The notes: a model not told the origin generated them from the letters alone. A stretch of DNA of 64,000 bases from Anolis sagrei (GCF_037176765.1 NC_090030.1:24893378-24957377); one strand, 5' to 3'. Shown: positions 14,267-22,041, counted from the stretch's first letter. A program made the numbers and translations.

Positions 14267-15651
14267 CTGCCTCCTAGCTCACACTGAAGCAAAGAGTACA
14301 GCAGGGGGCAGAGCAGCCTTCAATAGCCTGCAGACCACCTCCACCAAGTCTGGCCTCCTTAATGATAGCATTCAACATCCCCCCCCCCCCCCCCACACAC
14401 ACAACTTGGTTGCTTCGCTACATCGGCTATTGCTGCAAGTAATGACAGTGTGAATAAATTGTCAATATTTGCTTGAGATAGTGCTTGCAGTTCTGGAGGG
14501 ACTCTTAATTTTTTTTTGCCTCTCATAGACTTAGCTTGGGAATTTGGTTAACCAGTTAAAATTCATGAGTAAACCAGGTTTTTTTTAACTTGGAAAATTT
14601 TGGGGGAGAGGGGGGTTGAACCCCTAACCCCCCACTCCCCACCCAGGCCTGGTTGGTGGGGTTCAGAATGCTCTTTGATTGTAGGAGAACTATAAATCCC
14701 AGCAACTACAATCCCCAAATGTCAAGGTCTTGTCATTGCTGGTGATTTACAAGCTGTTCTAAAGCCCAGTTTTATATGGCAGTGTTTAGCTCCCAGGGTT
14801 CCATTGCATTGAGCCGTGGCAGTTGAAAGTGGCATCAAAAGTGTCTTATTTCTGCAGGATAGATGCACCCAAAGTAGTCATTGGCACTGCACCGATTCTC
14901 ACCCATCTGGGTTCCTCCCCAAGAATTGCAATCATTCTGTAATGCATTCTAACAGTCCATCCCTCTGTATTTCAGAGTGGGCCACTTCTGCCACCAACCT
15001 GGCCTATCCTACCATGAGGAACCTGGAGCGGAAACTGTCCTTCCTTTCCCTGAAGTCGCAGAAGTCTTGTGCCACCAACTCGACGTCCAACGGCTCAGGA
15101 AGCCTGGCAGGGAGCATCCAAGACATTGGGGCCAAAGCGGGTGAGTAGGCAGCCAACGGCAGAACATACAGAAAGCACTTCTTGAGATTCCTATCCAGGT
15201 CTACATTATTTGGAGGGCCATATTTGGAGCCGGCTTCCTTTCTGCTGCCCTGGAGACTAGGATTCAATGGAGCCATGGGTTCAAATGGCAGAAAAAGTGA
15301 TTCCACTTCAACTTTAGGAAAAACTTCCGGATTGTAAGAAGAGCTGTTCAAGAGGGGAAGTCCCGTGAAGCCTCATTCTTGTAAACAGAGGCTGGATGAT
15401 TATCTGTTGCGGAGGCTTTGTGCTTTTCTAACATGGTAGAAGAAGGTTGGACTAGATGGCCCTTGGGGGTCTCTTACCACTCCAATGATACTCTATGATT
15501 CTCCCTTGCCAAGCAGGCCATGCTTTCAGATCTTCTAAGGAGACTTAAGTAGATGCGCCCTAAGTGAGTTGTGAGTTCAGTATCTGCAAAATCAAGACAG
15601 TTATTAGTTCTGAGTTGTAAATTGGCATGTAACCTATAAAGACTTATATCA

Positions 15652-15686
<35 letters not shown>

Positions 15687-18600
15687 GGCGATCCCTTGTT
15701 GGACGAGTAGGATAGTCTTCCAGGGTCAGTATTCTGGTGGGTCTGTAGGTGACTGTGGAGCCCTATTCTTGACCTGCATCTTCTTCCGCAGTGAGGGCAT
15801 TGGTTTCCAGGTGGAAGGCGGTCTCGTTTGGGGTTGGCTTGACGTGCTTTCCTCTTGGCACGTTTCTCTCTTTCACCCTCCATTCGTGCCTCTTCAAATT
15901 CTGCAGCACTGCTGGTCACAGTTGACCTCCAGCTGGAGCGCTCAAGGGCCAGGGCTTCCCAGTTCTCAGTGTCTATGCCAGAGTTTTTAAGGTTGGCTTT
16001 GAGCCCATCTTTAAATCTCTTTTCCTGTCCACCAACATTTCGTTTTCCGTTCGGAGTAGAGCAACTGCTTTGGGAGACAGTGGTCGGGCATCCGGACAAC
16101 GTGGCCGGTCCAGCAGAGTTGATAGCAGAGGACCATCGCTTCAATGCTGGTGGTCTTTGCTTCTTTCAGCATGCTGACGTTTGTCCGCTTGTCTTCCCAA
16201 GAGATTTGCAAGATTTTCTGGAGGCAGCGCTGATGGAATCGTTCCAGTAGTTGCATGTGATGTCTGTAGACAGTCCACGTCTCACAGGCATATAGCAGAG
16301 TTGGGAGGACAATAGCTTTCTAGACAAGCACCTTGGTATCCCTACGGATGTCCCGGTCCTCAAACACTCTCTGCTTCTATGAAAAAAATCTAAAATTACA
16401 ACAGAGAGGAAACAAACAAGGACATCTAATCACCTCTCAACAAAAGTTTGCTCTAGGCACTGTCAGGCCATTATATGCTAATCAAGGTGGTCAGTTGAAA
16501 CATTCACACCTAGCTCCAGCAGACAAGAGTCCTTTCTCTCACCCTGGTCATTCCACAGATATATAAACCCTTTTTCCTAGTTCCACCAGACCTCACTACC
16601 TCTGAGGATGCTTGCCATAGATGCAGGCGAAATGTCAGGAGAGAATGCCTCTAGACCATGGCCAAATAGCCCGAAAAAATCTACAACAACCCAGTGATTC
16701 CAGCCATGAAAGCCTTCGACAATACTCTCTGCTTCATTTGGAAAAATGCTGCACTTGCAGAGCTCAGGCAGTGTTGTATTTTGGTGTCGATGTTGACTTT
16801 GGTGGAGAGGGGGCTGCCAAGGTAGTGGAAATGATCAACGTTTTCTAACGTTACACCATTAAGCTGTATCTTTGGCATTGGTAAGGGGTTGCCTGGTGAC
16901 TGCTGGAACAGCACTTTGATTTTCTCGATGTTTAATGACAGACTGAGCTTCTCGTATGCTTCTGCGAAGGTGTTTAGAGTGGCTTGTAGGTCTTCTGAAT
17001 GCGCACAGGTGACGTTGTCATCAGCATACTGGAGTTCTATAACAGATGTTGTTGTAACCTTGGTTTTGGATTTCAGTCTGCTGAGGTTGAATAGCTTGCC
17101 ATCTGTCCGATAGATGATTTCCACTCCGTTGGGAATCTTCCCATCAACAAGGTGAAGTATCATAGAGATGAAGATGGAAAATAAGGTTGAGGCAATAACA
17201 CATCCCTGTTTGACACCTGATTCCACCTTAAATGGGTCACTTTGGGGGCCATTGCTGTCCAGGACTGTTGCCATCATGTCATCATGGAGGAGCCGCAGGA
17301 TGTTCACAAATTTGTTTGGTCACCCGATTTTGTGGAGGATGGCCCAGAGAGCGCTGCGATTCACTGTGTCGAATGCCTTTGCAAGGTCGATGAATGCCAT
17401 GTACAGAGGTTGATTTTGTTCCCTGCATTTTTCTTGAAGCTGTCGTGCAGTGAAGATCATGTCCACGGTTCCTCTGGAGGGGTGGAAGCCATTTTGGGAG
17501 GGTCTCTTCTGAGAGGGGTAGAAGGCGGTTTGCAAGGATTGTTGCGAGGATTTTCCCAGCGGAGGTTAGGAGGGAGCTACCTCGATAGTTTCCACAGTCT
17601 GTTCCTTCCCCCCTTTTTTTGAAGAGGGTGATGATGGTGGCATCCTTGAAGTCTGCTGGGATTTTCTCGGTCACCCACACTTTTTCTGTGAGCCGGTGAA
17701 GTTGTTGTGTCAGCTCAGGTCCTCCCTCTTGAAAGATTTCAGCAGGGATCCCATCAGGTCCGCTGGCTTTGCTATTTTTTGTTGGCTGATGGCATTGCTG
17801 ACTTCTAGGCAGTTCTGCAAGCTCATCCCTGGTTTGTTGTTGCGGGATTTGTGAGAGAACCTCTTTGGCCACATTGAAGCTGCGATTCAGGAGGCTTTGG
17901 TAGTATTCTTTCCAACGTAGTGCAATTGATTTTTTGTCCATTGCTTTAACTATGCGGATCTTTGTTGTCAGTGTGATATCTCTACTCTTCACTATTTTAT
18001 CAAGATTGGTCATTGTATGTATGTATGTATGTATGTATGTATGTATGTATGTATGTGTGTATTCTCTCTCACATAATACAAGAAATTTAAGAATGTCATT
18101 TTTTTTAAAATTCATGGATTTTACTTTTATAGCGTTCTCTTTTTTATTATTTTATTATTAAACTTTATTTGTACCCTGCTAGCATCTCCCGAAGGACTTG
18201 ATGCAGCTTCCAAAAGCCAAGGCCTCAACACACAATACAACAATACAAACCAAAGGCAAATTAAAAACAATTAAAGCAATATAAACAACAAGCAATAAAC
18301 AATACACTAAGACACAATAAAACTGGGCCGGGCCAGAGTAATGGGTACAGGATTAATAGTGCTGATGTGACAGGTGGTATATAAGGCTTATAGGGCAAGT
18401 GCAGTGTGCAGCGTGCGGCAATCTTAGTTTTAATAAAGTGCTTATGGGACTTGGTATTGCAGATTTCCTATTCTGGGAAGGCACATCGGAACAGCCAGGT
18501 CTTCAAGTCCTTTCTAAAGACTGCCAGTGTAGGGGCCTGTCTAAGATCTTTGGGGAGGATGTTCCAGAATTGGGGGGCCACCACAGAAAAGGCCCTGTCT

Positions 18601-19674
18601 CGTGTCCCCACCAAACACGCTTGCGACGCAGGCGGGATTACGAGCAGGGCCTCTCCAGATGACTGAAGTGAGCGCGTGGGTTCGTAGACAGAGATGCGGT
18701 CACGCAGGTAGGATGGTCCCAAACTGTTCAGGGCTTTGTAGGTAAGCACCTGCACCTTAAATTGGGCTCGGAAAATAAACGGCAGCCAATGGAGCTCCTT
18801 GAACAGGAGGGTTGACCTCTCTCTGTAAGGGGCCCCAGTTAACATCCTGGCCGCTGCTCGTTGGACCAGTTGGAACTTCCGAGCCGTTTTCAAGGGCAGC
18901 CCCACGTAGAGCGCATTGCAGTAGTCCAATCTGGAGGTGACCAAGGCATGGACCACTCCGGCCAGATCAGCCTTCGCGAGGTACAGTCGCAGTTGGCGCA
19001 CGAGTCTCAATTGTGCAAAAGCCCTCCCGGACACCGCCGATGCCTGAGCCTCAAGCGTAAGCGATGAATCCAAGAGGACTCCCAAACTGTGGACCTGTGA
19101 CTTCAGGGGGAGTGTAACCTTGTCCAGCACAGGTTGCCACCCTATACCCCGGTCAGGTTTACGATCGACCAGGAGGACCTCTGTCTTGTCGGGATTGATC
19201 TTCAGCTTGTTCTTCCTCATCCAGATAGCCACAGCGGCCAGGCACTCATCCAGCACTCGAGAGGCCTCCTTGGAGTTGGGTGGAAAAGAGTAGTAGAGTT
19301 GTGTGTCATCTGCATAGAGGTGGCACCTAACTCCAAAACTCTAGATGACCTCTCCCAGCGGTTTCATGTAGATGTTAAATAGCATGGGAGACAGAATAGA
19401 GCCTTGCGGGACCCCACAGGTCAAAGGCCAGGGGTCCGAGCAGGCGTCTCCCAGCTTCACCATCTGGGATCGACCCTCCAGGAAGGATCGGAGCCATGAC
19501 AAAACCTCTTGCTTCTAACCTTGGCAAATAAATAAAAAAGAACCACTGTAGGGTGAGGATAACTGTTCCTGACATGCCATGATTCCAGTTGACATTCCTC
19601 AGTCTATTTCCAAAATGCATTTTTCCCCTTTTTTTTCTTTTCTAGACCAGATTTGGCACAGCCCCAGCTCTTGA
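1..19674 (+). CDS. ADGRG4: Adhesion G-protein-coupled receptor G4, C-terminal half (9 exons)
   Basis: This is the 3' part of an adhesion GPCR, a plasma-membrane receptor that cleaves itself at the GPS and is activated by its tethered N-terminal stalk. Nine exons (758-803, 1902-2005, 5026-5150, 6009-6277, 8823-8919, 10873-11162, 13118-13216, 14976-15140, 19646-19674) have AG/GT borders and join in one frame, 1,224 nt ending in TGA. In order they give the GAIN motif CVFWDF, the GPS (paired Cys and HLTHFGVLL, cleaved between L and T in this family), seven hydrophobic helices and a short Ser-rich tail ending IWHSPSS. The helices resemble the GPR64/GPR112/GPR126 (ADGRG2/4/6) group. The choice of ADGRG4 rests on synteny: BRS3 and HTATSF1 follow, as on human Xq26.3. 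The long extracellular part lies upstream of the window. The product call is firm; the exact paralogue is inferred. Confidence 0.88.
645..733. mobile_element. Terminal fragment of a DNA element with TATACTCGAGTATA palindrome
   Basis: Contains a dispersed reptile repeat end: CAGCTTATACTCGAGTATATACGG at the right border is partly palindromic. A related piece, CGGCTTATACTCGAG, occurs near 63569. It ends only about 25 bp before the exon at 758. The family is not identified. Confidence 0.4.
758..803 (+). CDS. ADGRG4: ADGRG4 exon, GAIN subdomain B segment
   Basis: A 46-nt exon preceded by a pyrimidine-rich tract and CAG and followed by GTGAGT. It encodes [15 protein letters not shown] plus one base of the next codon. 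The CVFWDF motif is the hallmark strand just before the GPS in adhesion GPCR GAIN domains. It ends in phase 1, matching the next exon. Confidence 0.85.
1535..1690 (+). mobile_element. CR1 LINE 3' end
   Basis: Old CR1 tail: CTCCTTTTTTGGAGGCTTTTG, a TGGACTAGACGGCCC block and a closing TCTTCCAACTCTAGGATTC, just upstream of the GPS exon. Confidence 0.7.
1902..2005 (+). CDS. ADGRG4: ADGRG4 exon, GPS cleavage site
   Basis: A 104-nt exon with acceptor CAG and donor GTAAGT. It encodes [11 protein letters not shown], then [17 protein letters not shown]. The Cys spacing and the HL/T tripeptide are the GPCR proteolysis site; in this family cleavage exposes the tethered agonist starting THFGVLL. Its first two bases complete a Gly codon with the previous exon, and it ends in phase 0. 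Confidence 0.92.
2544..2783. mobile_element. Penelope-like element end, fold-back, with 13-bp target duplication
   Basis: Two 85-bp arms (2577-2661 and 2700-2784) are almost perfect inverted copies around a 38-bp loop. Each carries the ACGTTTCGCCTGCATC and TTCTAGAGGCATT blocks seen in the other Penelope-like pieces here. The whole is flanked by AACTTACTATTAA at 2531-2543 and 2784-2796. Confidence 0.75.
3072..3247 (+). mobile_element. SPIN-like hAT right-end fragment
   Basis: Ends TGATGGTCTTTGGTGACTCC and then TTGAGAAACGCTG, the right terminus typical of SPIN-like hAT elements. The left end is missing. Confidence 0.65.
3325..4916 (+). mobile_element. SPIN-like nonautonomous hAT with internal tandem array
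   Basis: Left end CAGTGGTTCTCAACC, right end ending AAGAAACACTG, with 8-bp duplications ACCTAGAC (3317-3324) and ACCTAGAT (4917-4924). The outer 150 bp match SPIN-type hAT ends (TAATGCCGCGAC, ACATTATTTTTGTTGCTAC). The inside is a tandem array of 289-bp units instead of a transposase. It sits in the intron before the TM1 exon. Confidence 0.85.
3545..4795 (+). repeat. Tandem array, 289-bp period, about 4.3 units
   Basis: The same marks recur at exactly 289-bp spacing (start points 3584, 3873, 4162 and 4451). Each unit holds TTGGGAGTTGTAGTTGCTGG, ACAATCAAAGAGCAT, and GACTCAAACAATGATGGATC. The units differ by only a few substitutions. Confidence 0.92.
5026..5150 (+). CDS. ADGRG4: ADGRG4 exon, stalk and TM1
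   Basis: A 125-nt exon (acceptor TTAG, donor GTAAGT). It continues the tethered agonist with [10 protein letters not shown] and then encodes the first membrane helix ([20 protein letters not shown]). It ends with two bases of an Asp codon completed by the next exon. Confidence 0.9.
5427..5920 (+). mobile_element. Penelope-like element end split by a CR1
   Basis: The Penelope-like block GGCTGTATGGCCATATTCC (5427-5480) resumes with CGTTTCGCCTGCATC at 5713. Between them lies a CR1 3' end. Confidence 0.65.
5481..5712 (+). mobile_element. CR1 LINE 3' end
   Basis: Codes for the last CR1 residues ([20 protein letters not shown]) and ends in the diagnostic ATTCTATGATTCTATGA tail. A short 5' fold-back (ATGTTCAGAT and ATCTGAACAT) marks the truncated end. 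Confidence 0.9.
6009..6277 (+). CDS. ADGRG4: ADGRG4 exon, TM2-TM4
   Basis: A 269-nt exon (acceptor CCAG, donor GTAAAG). It encodes [19 protein letters not shown], then WLSSFQK and the TM3 block [20 protein letters not shown], and the start of TM4 ([11 protein letters not shown]). The [12 protein letters not shown] signature is shared by the ADGRG2/4/6 group. It ends in phase 1. Confidence 0.93.
6329..7215 (-). mobile_element. tRNA-derived SINE interrupted by a Helitron
   Basis: Read on the minus strand, 7215-7019 holds the tRNA-like head (GTGGTGCAATGGGTTAAACC and a B-box region) and 6449-6329 the 3' part (CTCACACCTGAAGTGACTTG). The Helitron at 6450-7018 separates them. Confidence 0.75.
6450..7018 (-). 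mobile_element. Nonautonomous Helitron
   Basis: On the minus strand it starts TCTATATATATATAAATGC and ends in the hairpin GCCACAGCAACGCGTGGC followed by CTAG. It lies between A and T, the Helitron target. The interior carries the 289-bp module. Confidence 0.85.
7370..8333 (+). mobile_element. SPIN-like hAT copy with two module units, left end lost
   Basis: Module units (GTTGTAGTTCACCTCCATCC, TTGGGAGTTGTAGTTGCTG) run to a right end with GTGTTTTCTGATGATGCTTG and GGTTGAGAAACAC near 8330. The SPIN-like left end is not visible. Confidence 0.65.
8427..8728 (+). mobile_element. 302-bp hAT MITE with GGCGG ends
   Basis: Starts CAGAGGCGGCCC, ends GAGCCGCCCCTG, and is flanked by a perfect 8-bp duplication GTTGCACC (8419-8426 and 8729-8736). 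It carries part of the 289-bp module in reverse orientation. Confidence 0.92.
8823..8919 (+). CDS. ADGRG4: ADGRG4 exon, TM4 end and extracellular loop 2
   Basis: A 97-nt exon (acceptor CTAG, donor GTGAGT). It encodes [20 protein letters not shown] and then a loop to PLEL plus two bases of a Phe codon. The GIPA motif after TM4 is conserved in adhesion GPCRs. A hAT element ends only about 95 bp upstream of its acceptor. Confidence 0.88.
9094..9610 (+). mobile_element. hAT-type element rich in AACGAA repeats (copy 1)
   Basis: Ends TAGGCCTGGG and CCCAGCCCTA. The AT-rich body has many ACGAA and CGATTCG motifs and a palindrome AACGAATCGATTCGTT. It is a close relative of 32189-32704; a target duplication is not clear for this copy. 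Confidence 0.8.
9640..10300 (-). mobile_element. Possible LTR fossil
   Basis: TTTTATTAGCGATTCAGC on the + strand, read in reverse, resembles an R-region poly(A) signal. GC-rich promoter-like sequence with two CCAAT-like motifs follows. No clear ends or coding parts are seen, so this is a tentative call. Confidence 0.3.
10873..11162 (+). CDS. ADGRG4: ADGRG4 exon, TM5-TM6 and most of TM7
   Basis: A 290-nt exon (acceptor ACAG, donor GTAAGG). It encodes [19 protein letters not shown] for loop 2/TM5, an intracellular loop, then [17 protein letters not shown] (TM6) and [13 protein letters not shown] (TM7). CWI, LLGLTW and FNxxQG-type motifs are typical of adhesion GPCRs. It ends in phase 1. Confidence 0.93.
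11254..12404 (-). mobile_element. Solo LTR fossil with 5-bp target duplication
   Basis: On the minus strand it runs from TGTGCTGGTACGG to GCGACAGAACA, flanked by CTAAC on both sides. A Sauria SINE is inserted in it. Related LTRs lie at 46264-47002 and 61727-62483 and a fragment at 23572. No internal viral region is present. The superfamily (ERV or Gypsy) is not resolved. Confidence 0.8.
11578..11904 (+). mobile_element. Sauria SINE, near full length
   Basis: tRNA-like head (GTGGCGCAGTGGGTTAAAGC, GGTTCGATTCC), the central ACATGCAAATGTGAGTAGAT block and a BovB-like 3' end (AGAGTCAGACATGACTGGAC). It is flanked by a 47-bp direct repeat, 11534-11580 and 11905-11951, with one mismatch. Confidence 0.92.
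12634..12845 (-). mobile_element. L2-type LINE 3' tail
   Basis: (AAT)n followed by TACTTTATTTGTACCCCGC and ACTCGGTGCGGCTTACATGA, the 3' UTR shared by the L2 copies here, read in reverse. Confidence 0.8.
12850..13064 (+). mobile_element. tRNA-derived SINE, 5' truncated
   Basis: Holds CATGCGGGGACATGAGAGA and CTCACACCAGAAGCGACTTG, ending in CTGACACGACAAAATAAATA. Same family as the SINE at 6329-7215. It ends about 50 bp before the exon at 13118. Confidence 0.8.
13118..13216 (+). CDS. ADGRG4: ADGRG4 exon, TM7 end and start of tail
   Basis: A 99-nt exon (acceptor ACAG, donor GTAAGA). It encodes [20 protein letters not shown] and then [23 protein letters not shown] with a Cys pair at the start of the tail matches the juxtamembrane region of the ADGRG2/4/6 group. 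It ends in phase 1. Confidence 0.9.
13803..14651 (+). mobile_element. hAT-like insertion
   Basis: Starts CAGGGCCATAGCC, ends CACCCAGGCCTG, and is flanked by ATTGGTGG and GTTGGTGG. G-rich stretches follow both ends. An L2 tail (14070-14262) with (AAT)n lies inside, and a C-run at 14381-14394. Confidence 0.6.
14070..14262 (+). mobile_element. L2-type LINE 3' tail
   Basis: TAAGCCGCACCGAGTCCCTT, GTGGGATATAAATAAAGTTT and an (AAT)n end, inserted in the hAT-like element. Confidence 0.8.
14976..15140 (+). CDS. ADGRG4: ADGRG4 exon, cytoplasmic tail
   Basis: A 165-nt exon (acceptor TTCAG, donor GTGAGT). It encodes a hydrophilic Ser/Thr-rich tail ([20 protein letters not shown], then [11 protein letters not shown]). 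The frame joins both neighbours exactly: one base is borrowed from the previous exon and one is left over. Confidence 0.82.
15215..15510 (+). mobile_element. CR1 LINE 3' end, old
   Basis: CTGCTGCCCTGGAGACTAGG, GGTTGGACTAGATGGCCCTT and an ATGATTCT end. It is more diverged than the other CR1 copies. Confidence 0.75.
15650..15690. repeat. (ACTT)n microsatellite
   Basis: About ten ACTT units marking the 3' tail side of the minus-strand LINE. Confidence 0.85.
15690..17935 (-). mobile_element. RT-type LINE with C-terminal C2H2 zinc finger
   Basis: In order on the minus strand: a thumb/palm region ([35 protein letters not shown]), the catalytic [43 protein letters not shown], and a finger [21 protein letters not shown] near 15750. 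It is split between frames, so it is dead. The layout fits an RTE/jockey-like LINE, but the clade is not settled. A Penelope-like piece is inserted at 16378-16723. Confidence 0.8.
16378..16723 (-). mobile_element. Penelope-like element end with 12-bp target duplication
   Basis: Carries the TTCCACAGATATATAAACCC, GATGCTTGCCATAGATGCAG and AAAGCCTTCGACAA blocks. Flanked by ACTCTCTGCTTC at 16366-16377 and 16724-16735, cutting the LINE reading frame. Confidence 0.85.
17936..18056 (-). mobile_element. BovB LINE fragment and (ATGT)n
   Basis: The minus strand encodes [20 protein letters not shown], a conserved BovB/RTE reverse transcriptase stretch. It is followed by a (TATG)n microsatellite at 18016-18056. 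Confidence 0.7.
18140..19515 (-). mobile_element. L2-type LINE, 3' half
   Basis: Minus-strand ORF of 262 codons (19256-18468) from the palm ([18 protein letters not shown]) to the C-terminus ([11 protein letters not shown]). Upstream coding continues to the [11 protein letters not shown] region near 19390. The 3' UTR and tail run to 18140. Confidence 0.9.
19646..19674 (+). CDS. ADGRG4: ADGRG4 terminal coding exon
   Basis: A long pyrimidine tract and TCTAG precede 29 coding bases that complete an Asp codon and encode QIWHSPSS followed by TGA. The 3' UTR follows. The shortness of the coding part lowers certainty, but the phase and acceptor fit well. Confidence 0.7.
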
Positions 19675-19825
19675 CTCCTTGACTCACCAGAAGGCCCAGT
19701 TTCCTCATGTCAGAAGAATATCATGAATGGATGTCGGGCTACCATCGTTTTGTTCTTGGCTTCTTCTGGAAGACTGCTCTATTTAGATCAAAGTTGACCA
19801 ACTGATCTTTTCAAATGCTATACAT

Positions 19826-20072
19826 TGTTGTTGTTCATTCGTTCAGTTCTCTCCGACTCTTTGTGACCTCATGGACCAGCCCACGCCAGAGCTCCCTGTT
19901 GGCCGTCACCACCCCCAGCTCCTTCAAGGTCAGTCCAGTCACTTCAAGGATGCCATCTTGCCCTTGGTCGGCCCCTCTTCCTTTTGCCTTCCACTTTCCT
20001 CAGCATCATTGTCTTCTCTAGGCTTTGCTGTCTCCTCATGATGTGGCCAAAGTACTTCAACTTTATCTCTAG
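19826..20072 (-). mobile_element. BovB LINE 3' end in the ADGRG4 3' UTR
   Basis: The minus strand encodes KLKYFGHIMRRQQSLEKTMM and then the BovB 3' end GACTTTGTGACC-like region. It is flanked by TATACAT at 19819-19825 and 20073-20079. Confidence 0.85.
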
Positions 20073-20089
20073 TATACATAAGAAATATC

Positions 20090-20095
20090 AATAAA
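20090..20095 (+). promoter_or_regulatory. Candidate poly(A) signal of ADGRG4
   Basis: AATAAA about 415 bp after the ADGRG4 stop and just after a BovB insertion in the presumed 3' UTR. It is the first canonical signal seen downstream of the stop. It is unproven without transcripts. Confidence 0.4.
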
Positions 20096-20187
20096 TCTGG
20101 ACTTTTTTTGGGGGGGGGGGCGCAAAAGACTAACGGGATTGGAGACCATGATCAAACAGCATGAGAACCATCAACGTTACATAACAA

Positions 20188-20979
20188 TCTATATAAATAA
20201 AAAGGTAGTGTTCGTTTGTGGGATTAACAGAACTCAAAAACCACTGGATGAATTGGCACCAAATTTGGACACAAGACACCTAACAACCCAATGTATGCCC
20301 TTCACTCATAAAAACACTGAAAAACACAGCAGAAGGAAATTAAAAATCCCAAAAAAGCTAAATGAGGAAAAGCTAAATGACGATACAGAAAAAAGGGAGT
20401 GAAGGGGAGAAAAAGAAAGAAAGAGAGAAAGAAAGAAAGAAAGAAAGAAAGAAAAAAGGAAAGGGAGAAGAAAACATGGAAGCAAAGAGAGAAGGAAGAA
20501 AAGAGGTAGAGAAGGAAGAAAGGAGAGAAAGAGGGAGAGGAAGAAAAAGGGGGGAGGAAGGAAAGTTAGAAAAGGAAGGAAGGAGAGAAGGAAAGAAAAA
20601 AGGGAAAGAGGAAGTGGAGGAAAGGGGAAGGGGGAAGATGTAGAGAAAGGGGGAGGGAAGGAAAGAGAGAAGGAAGAAAAGAGAGACAGCAGAAGAGAAA
20701 GAAAAAGGGGGAAGGAAGGAAGGAGAGAAGAAAGGAAGGAGAGAAGGAAAGAAAAAAGGGGGGAAGATGTAGAGAAAAAGGGAGGGAAGGAGAGAAGGAA
20801 AGAGAGAAGGAAGAAAAGAGACAGAAGAGAAAGAAAAAGGGGGAAGGAAGGAAAGAGAAAAAACGAAGAAGAAGAGGAAAGATGGGAAAGAAGGAAGGAA
20901 AGAGGGAGTGAAGGAAAGAGGGAAAGAAGGAGAGAAAGAGGGAAGGTTGCCCACAGCAACGCGTGGCGGGTACAGCTAG
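20188..20979 (+). mobile_element. Helitron with a purine-array interior
   Basis: Starts TCTATATAAATAAAAAGG after an A and ends in the CCCACAGCAACGCGTGG hairpin region and CTAG. Between about 20395 and 20946 it is almost pure A/G on the + strand. The next Helitron starts at the following base. Confidence 0.85.
20395..20946 (+). repeat. Purine-strand array (GAAA/GGAA-type)
   Basis: Imperfect GAAAGA/GGAAGGA/GAGAAGG units. The long Ser/Phe/Leu reading frames on the opposite strand come only from this composition. Confidence 0.95.
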
Positions 20980-22041
20980 TCTATATAAATAAAAATGTAA
21001 TGTTCATTTGTGGGATTAACAGAACCCAAAAACCACTGGGGGAATTGACACCAAATTTGGACACAAGACACCTAACAACCCAATGTATGTCCTTCAGTAA
21101 AAAAAATATGATTTTGTCATTTGGGAGTTGTAGTTGCTGGAATTTATAGTTCACCTACAATCAAAGAATATTCTGAACCCCACCAATGATGGAATTGAAC
21201 CAAATTGGCACACGGTTCTCCTATGACCAACAGAAAATACTGTAAGGGTTTGGTGGGCAGTGTCCTTTTGTTTTGGAGTTGTAGTTCACCTACATCCAGA
21301 GATCACTGTGGACTCAAACAATGATGGATCTGGATCTACACAAATACTCAATATGCCCAAATGTGAATGCTGGTGGAGTTTGGGAAAAATAGAATCTTGA
21401 AATTTGGGAGTTGTAGTTGCTGGGATTTATAGTTCACCTACAACCAAAGAGCATTCTAAACTCCGCCAATGATGGAATTGGGCCAAACTTAGCTCAAAGG
21501 ACTCCCATGACCAACAGAAAACACCGGAAGGGTTTGGTTGGCATTGACCTTGAGTTTGGGAGTTGTAGTTCACCTACATCCAGAGAGACTGTGGACTCAA
21601 ACAATGATGGATCTGGGCCAAATTTGGCACAAATATTCCATATGCCCAAATATGAAAACAGATGGAGTTTAAGGGAAATAGACCTTGACATTTGGGAGTT
21701 GTAGTTGCTGGGATTTATAGTTCACCTACAATCAAAGAATATTCTGAACCCCACCAACAATGGAATTGAACCAAATTGGCACACAGTTCTCCCATAACCA
21801 ACAGAAAATACGGGAAGGGTTTGGTGGGCAGTGTCCTTTGGTTTTGGAGTTGTAGTTCACCTACATCCAGAGATCACTGTGGACTCAAACAATGATGGAT
21901 CTGGACCAAACTCTACACAAATACTCAATATGCCCAAATGTGAACACTGGTGGAGTTTGGGGGAAATAGAATCTTGACATTTGGGAGTTGTAGTTGCTGG
22001 GATTTATAGTTCACCTACAATCACAGAGCATTCTGAATCCC
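20980..22041 (+). mobile_element. Helitron 5' end with module units, 3' end lost
   Basis: Starts TCTATATAAATAAAAATG directly after the CTAG of the previous copy. After 130 bp it enters about three units of the 289-bp module. No hairpin or CTAG is seen at its right side. Confidence 0.8.

Larger units (their letters stand above)
13411..14735 (+). mobile_element. SPIN-like hAT fragment interrupted by another hAT
   Basis: Starts CAGCGTTTGTCGACCTGG, an altered SPIN-like terminus in the opposite orientation, and runs into the reversed 289-bp module (13770-13802). The module resumes at 14652 after the inserted element. Confidence 0.6.

Noticed and set aside
15680-16144. Host zinc-finger gene
   Set aside because: The C2H2 motif is in frame and orientation with LINE reverse transcriptase remnants and lies at their C-terminus.
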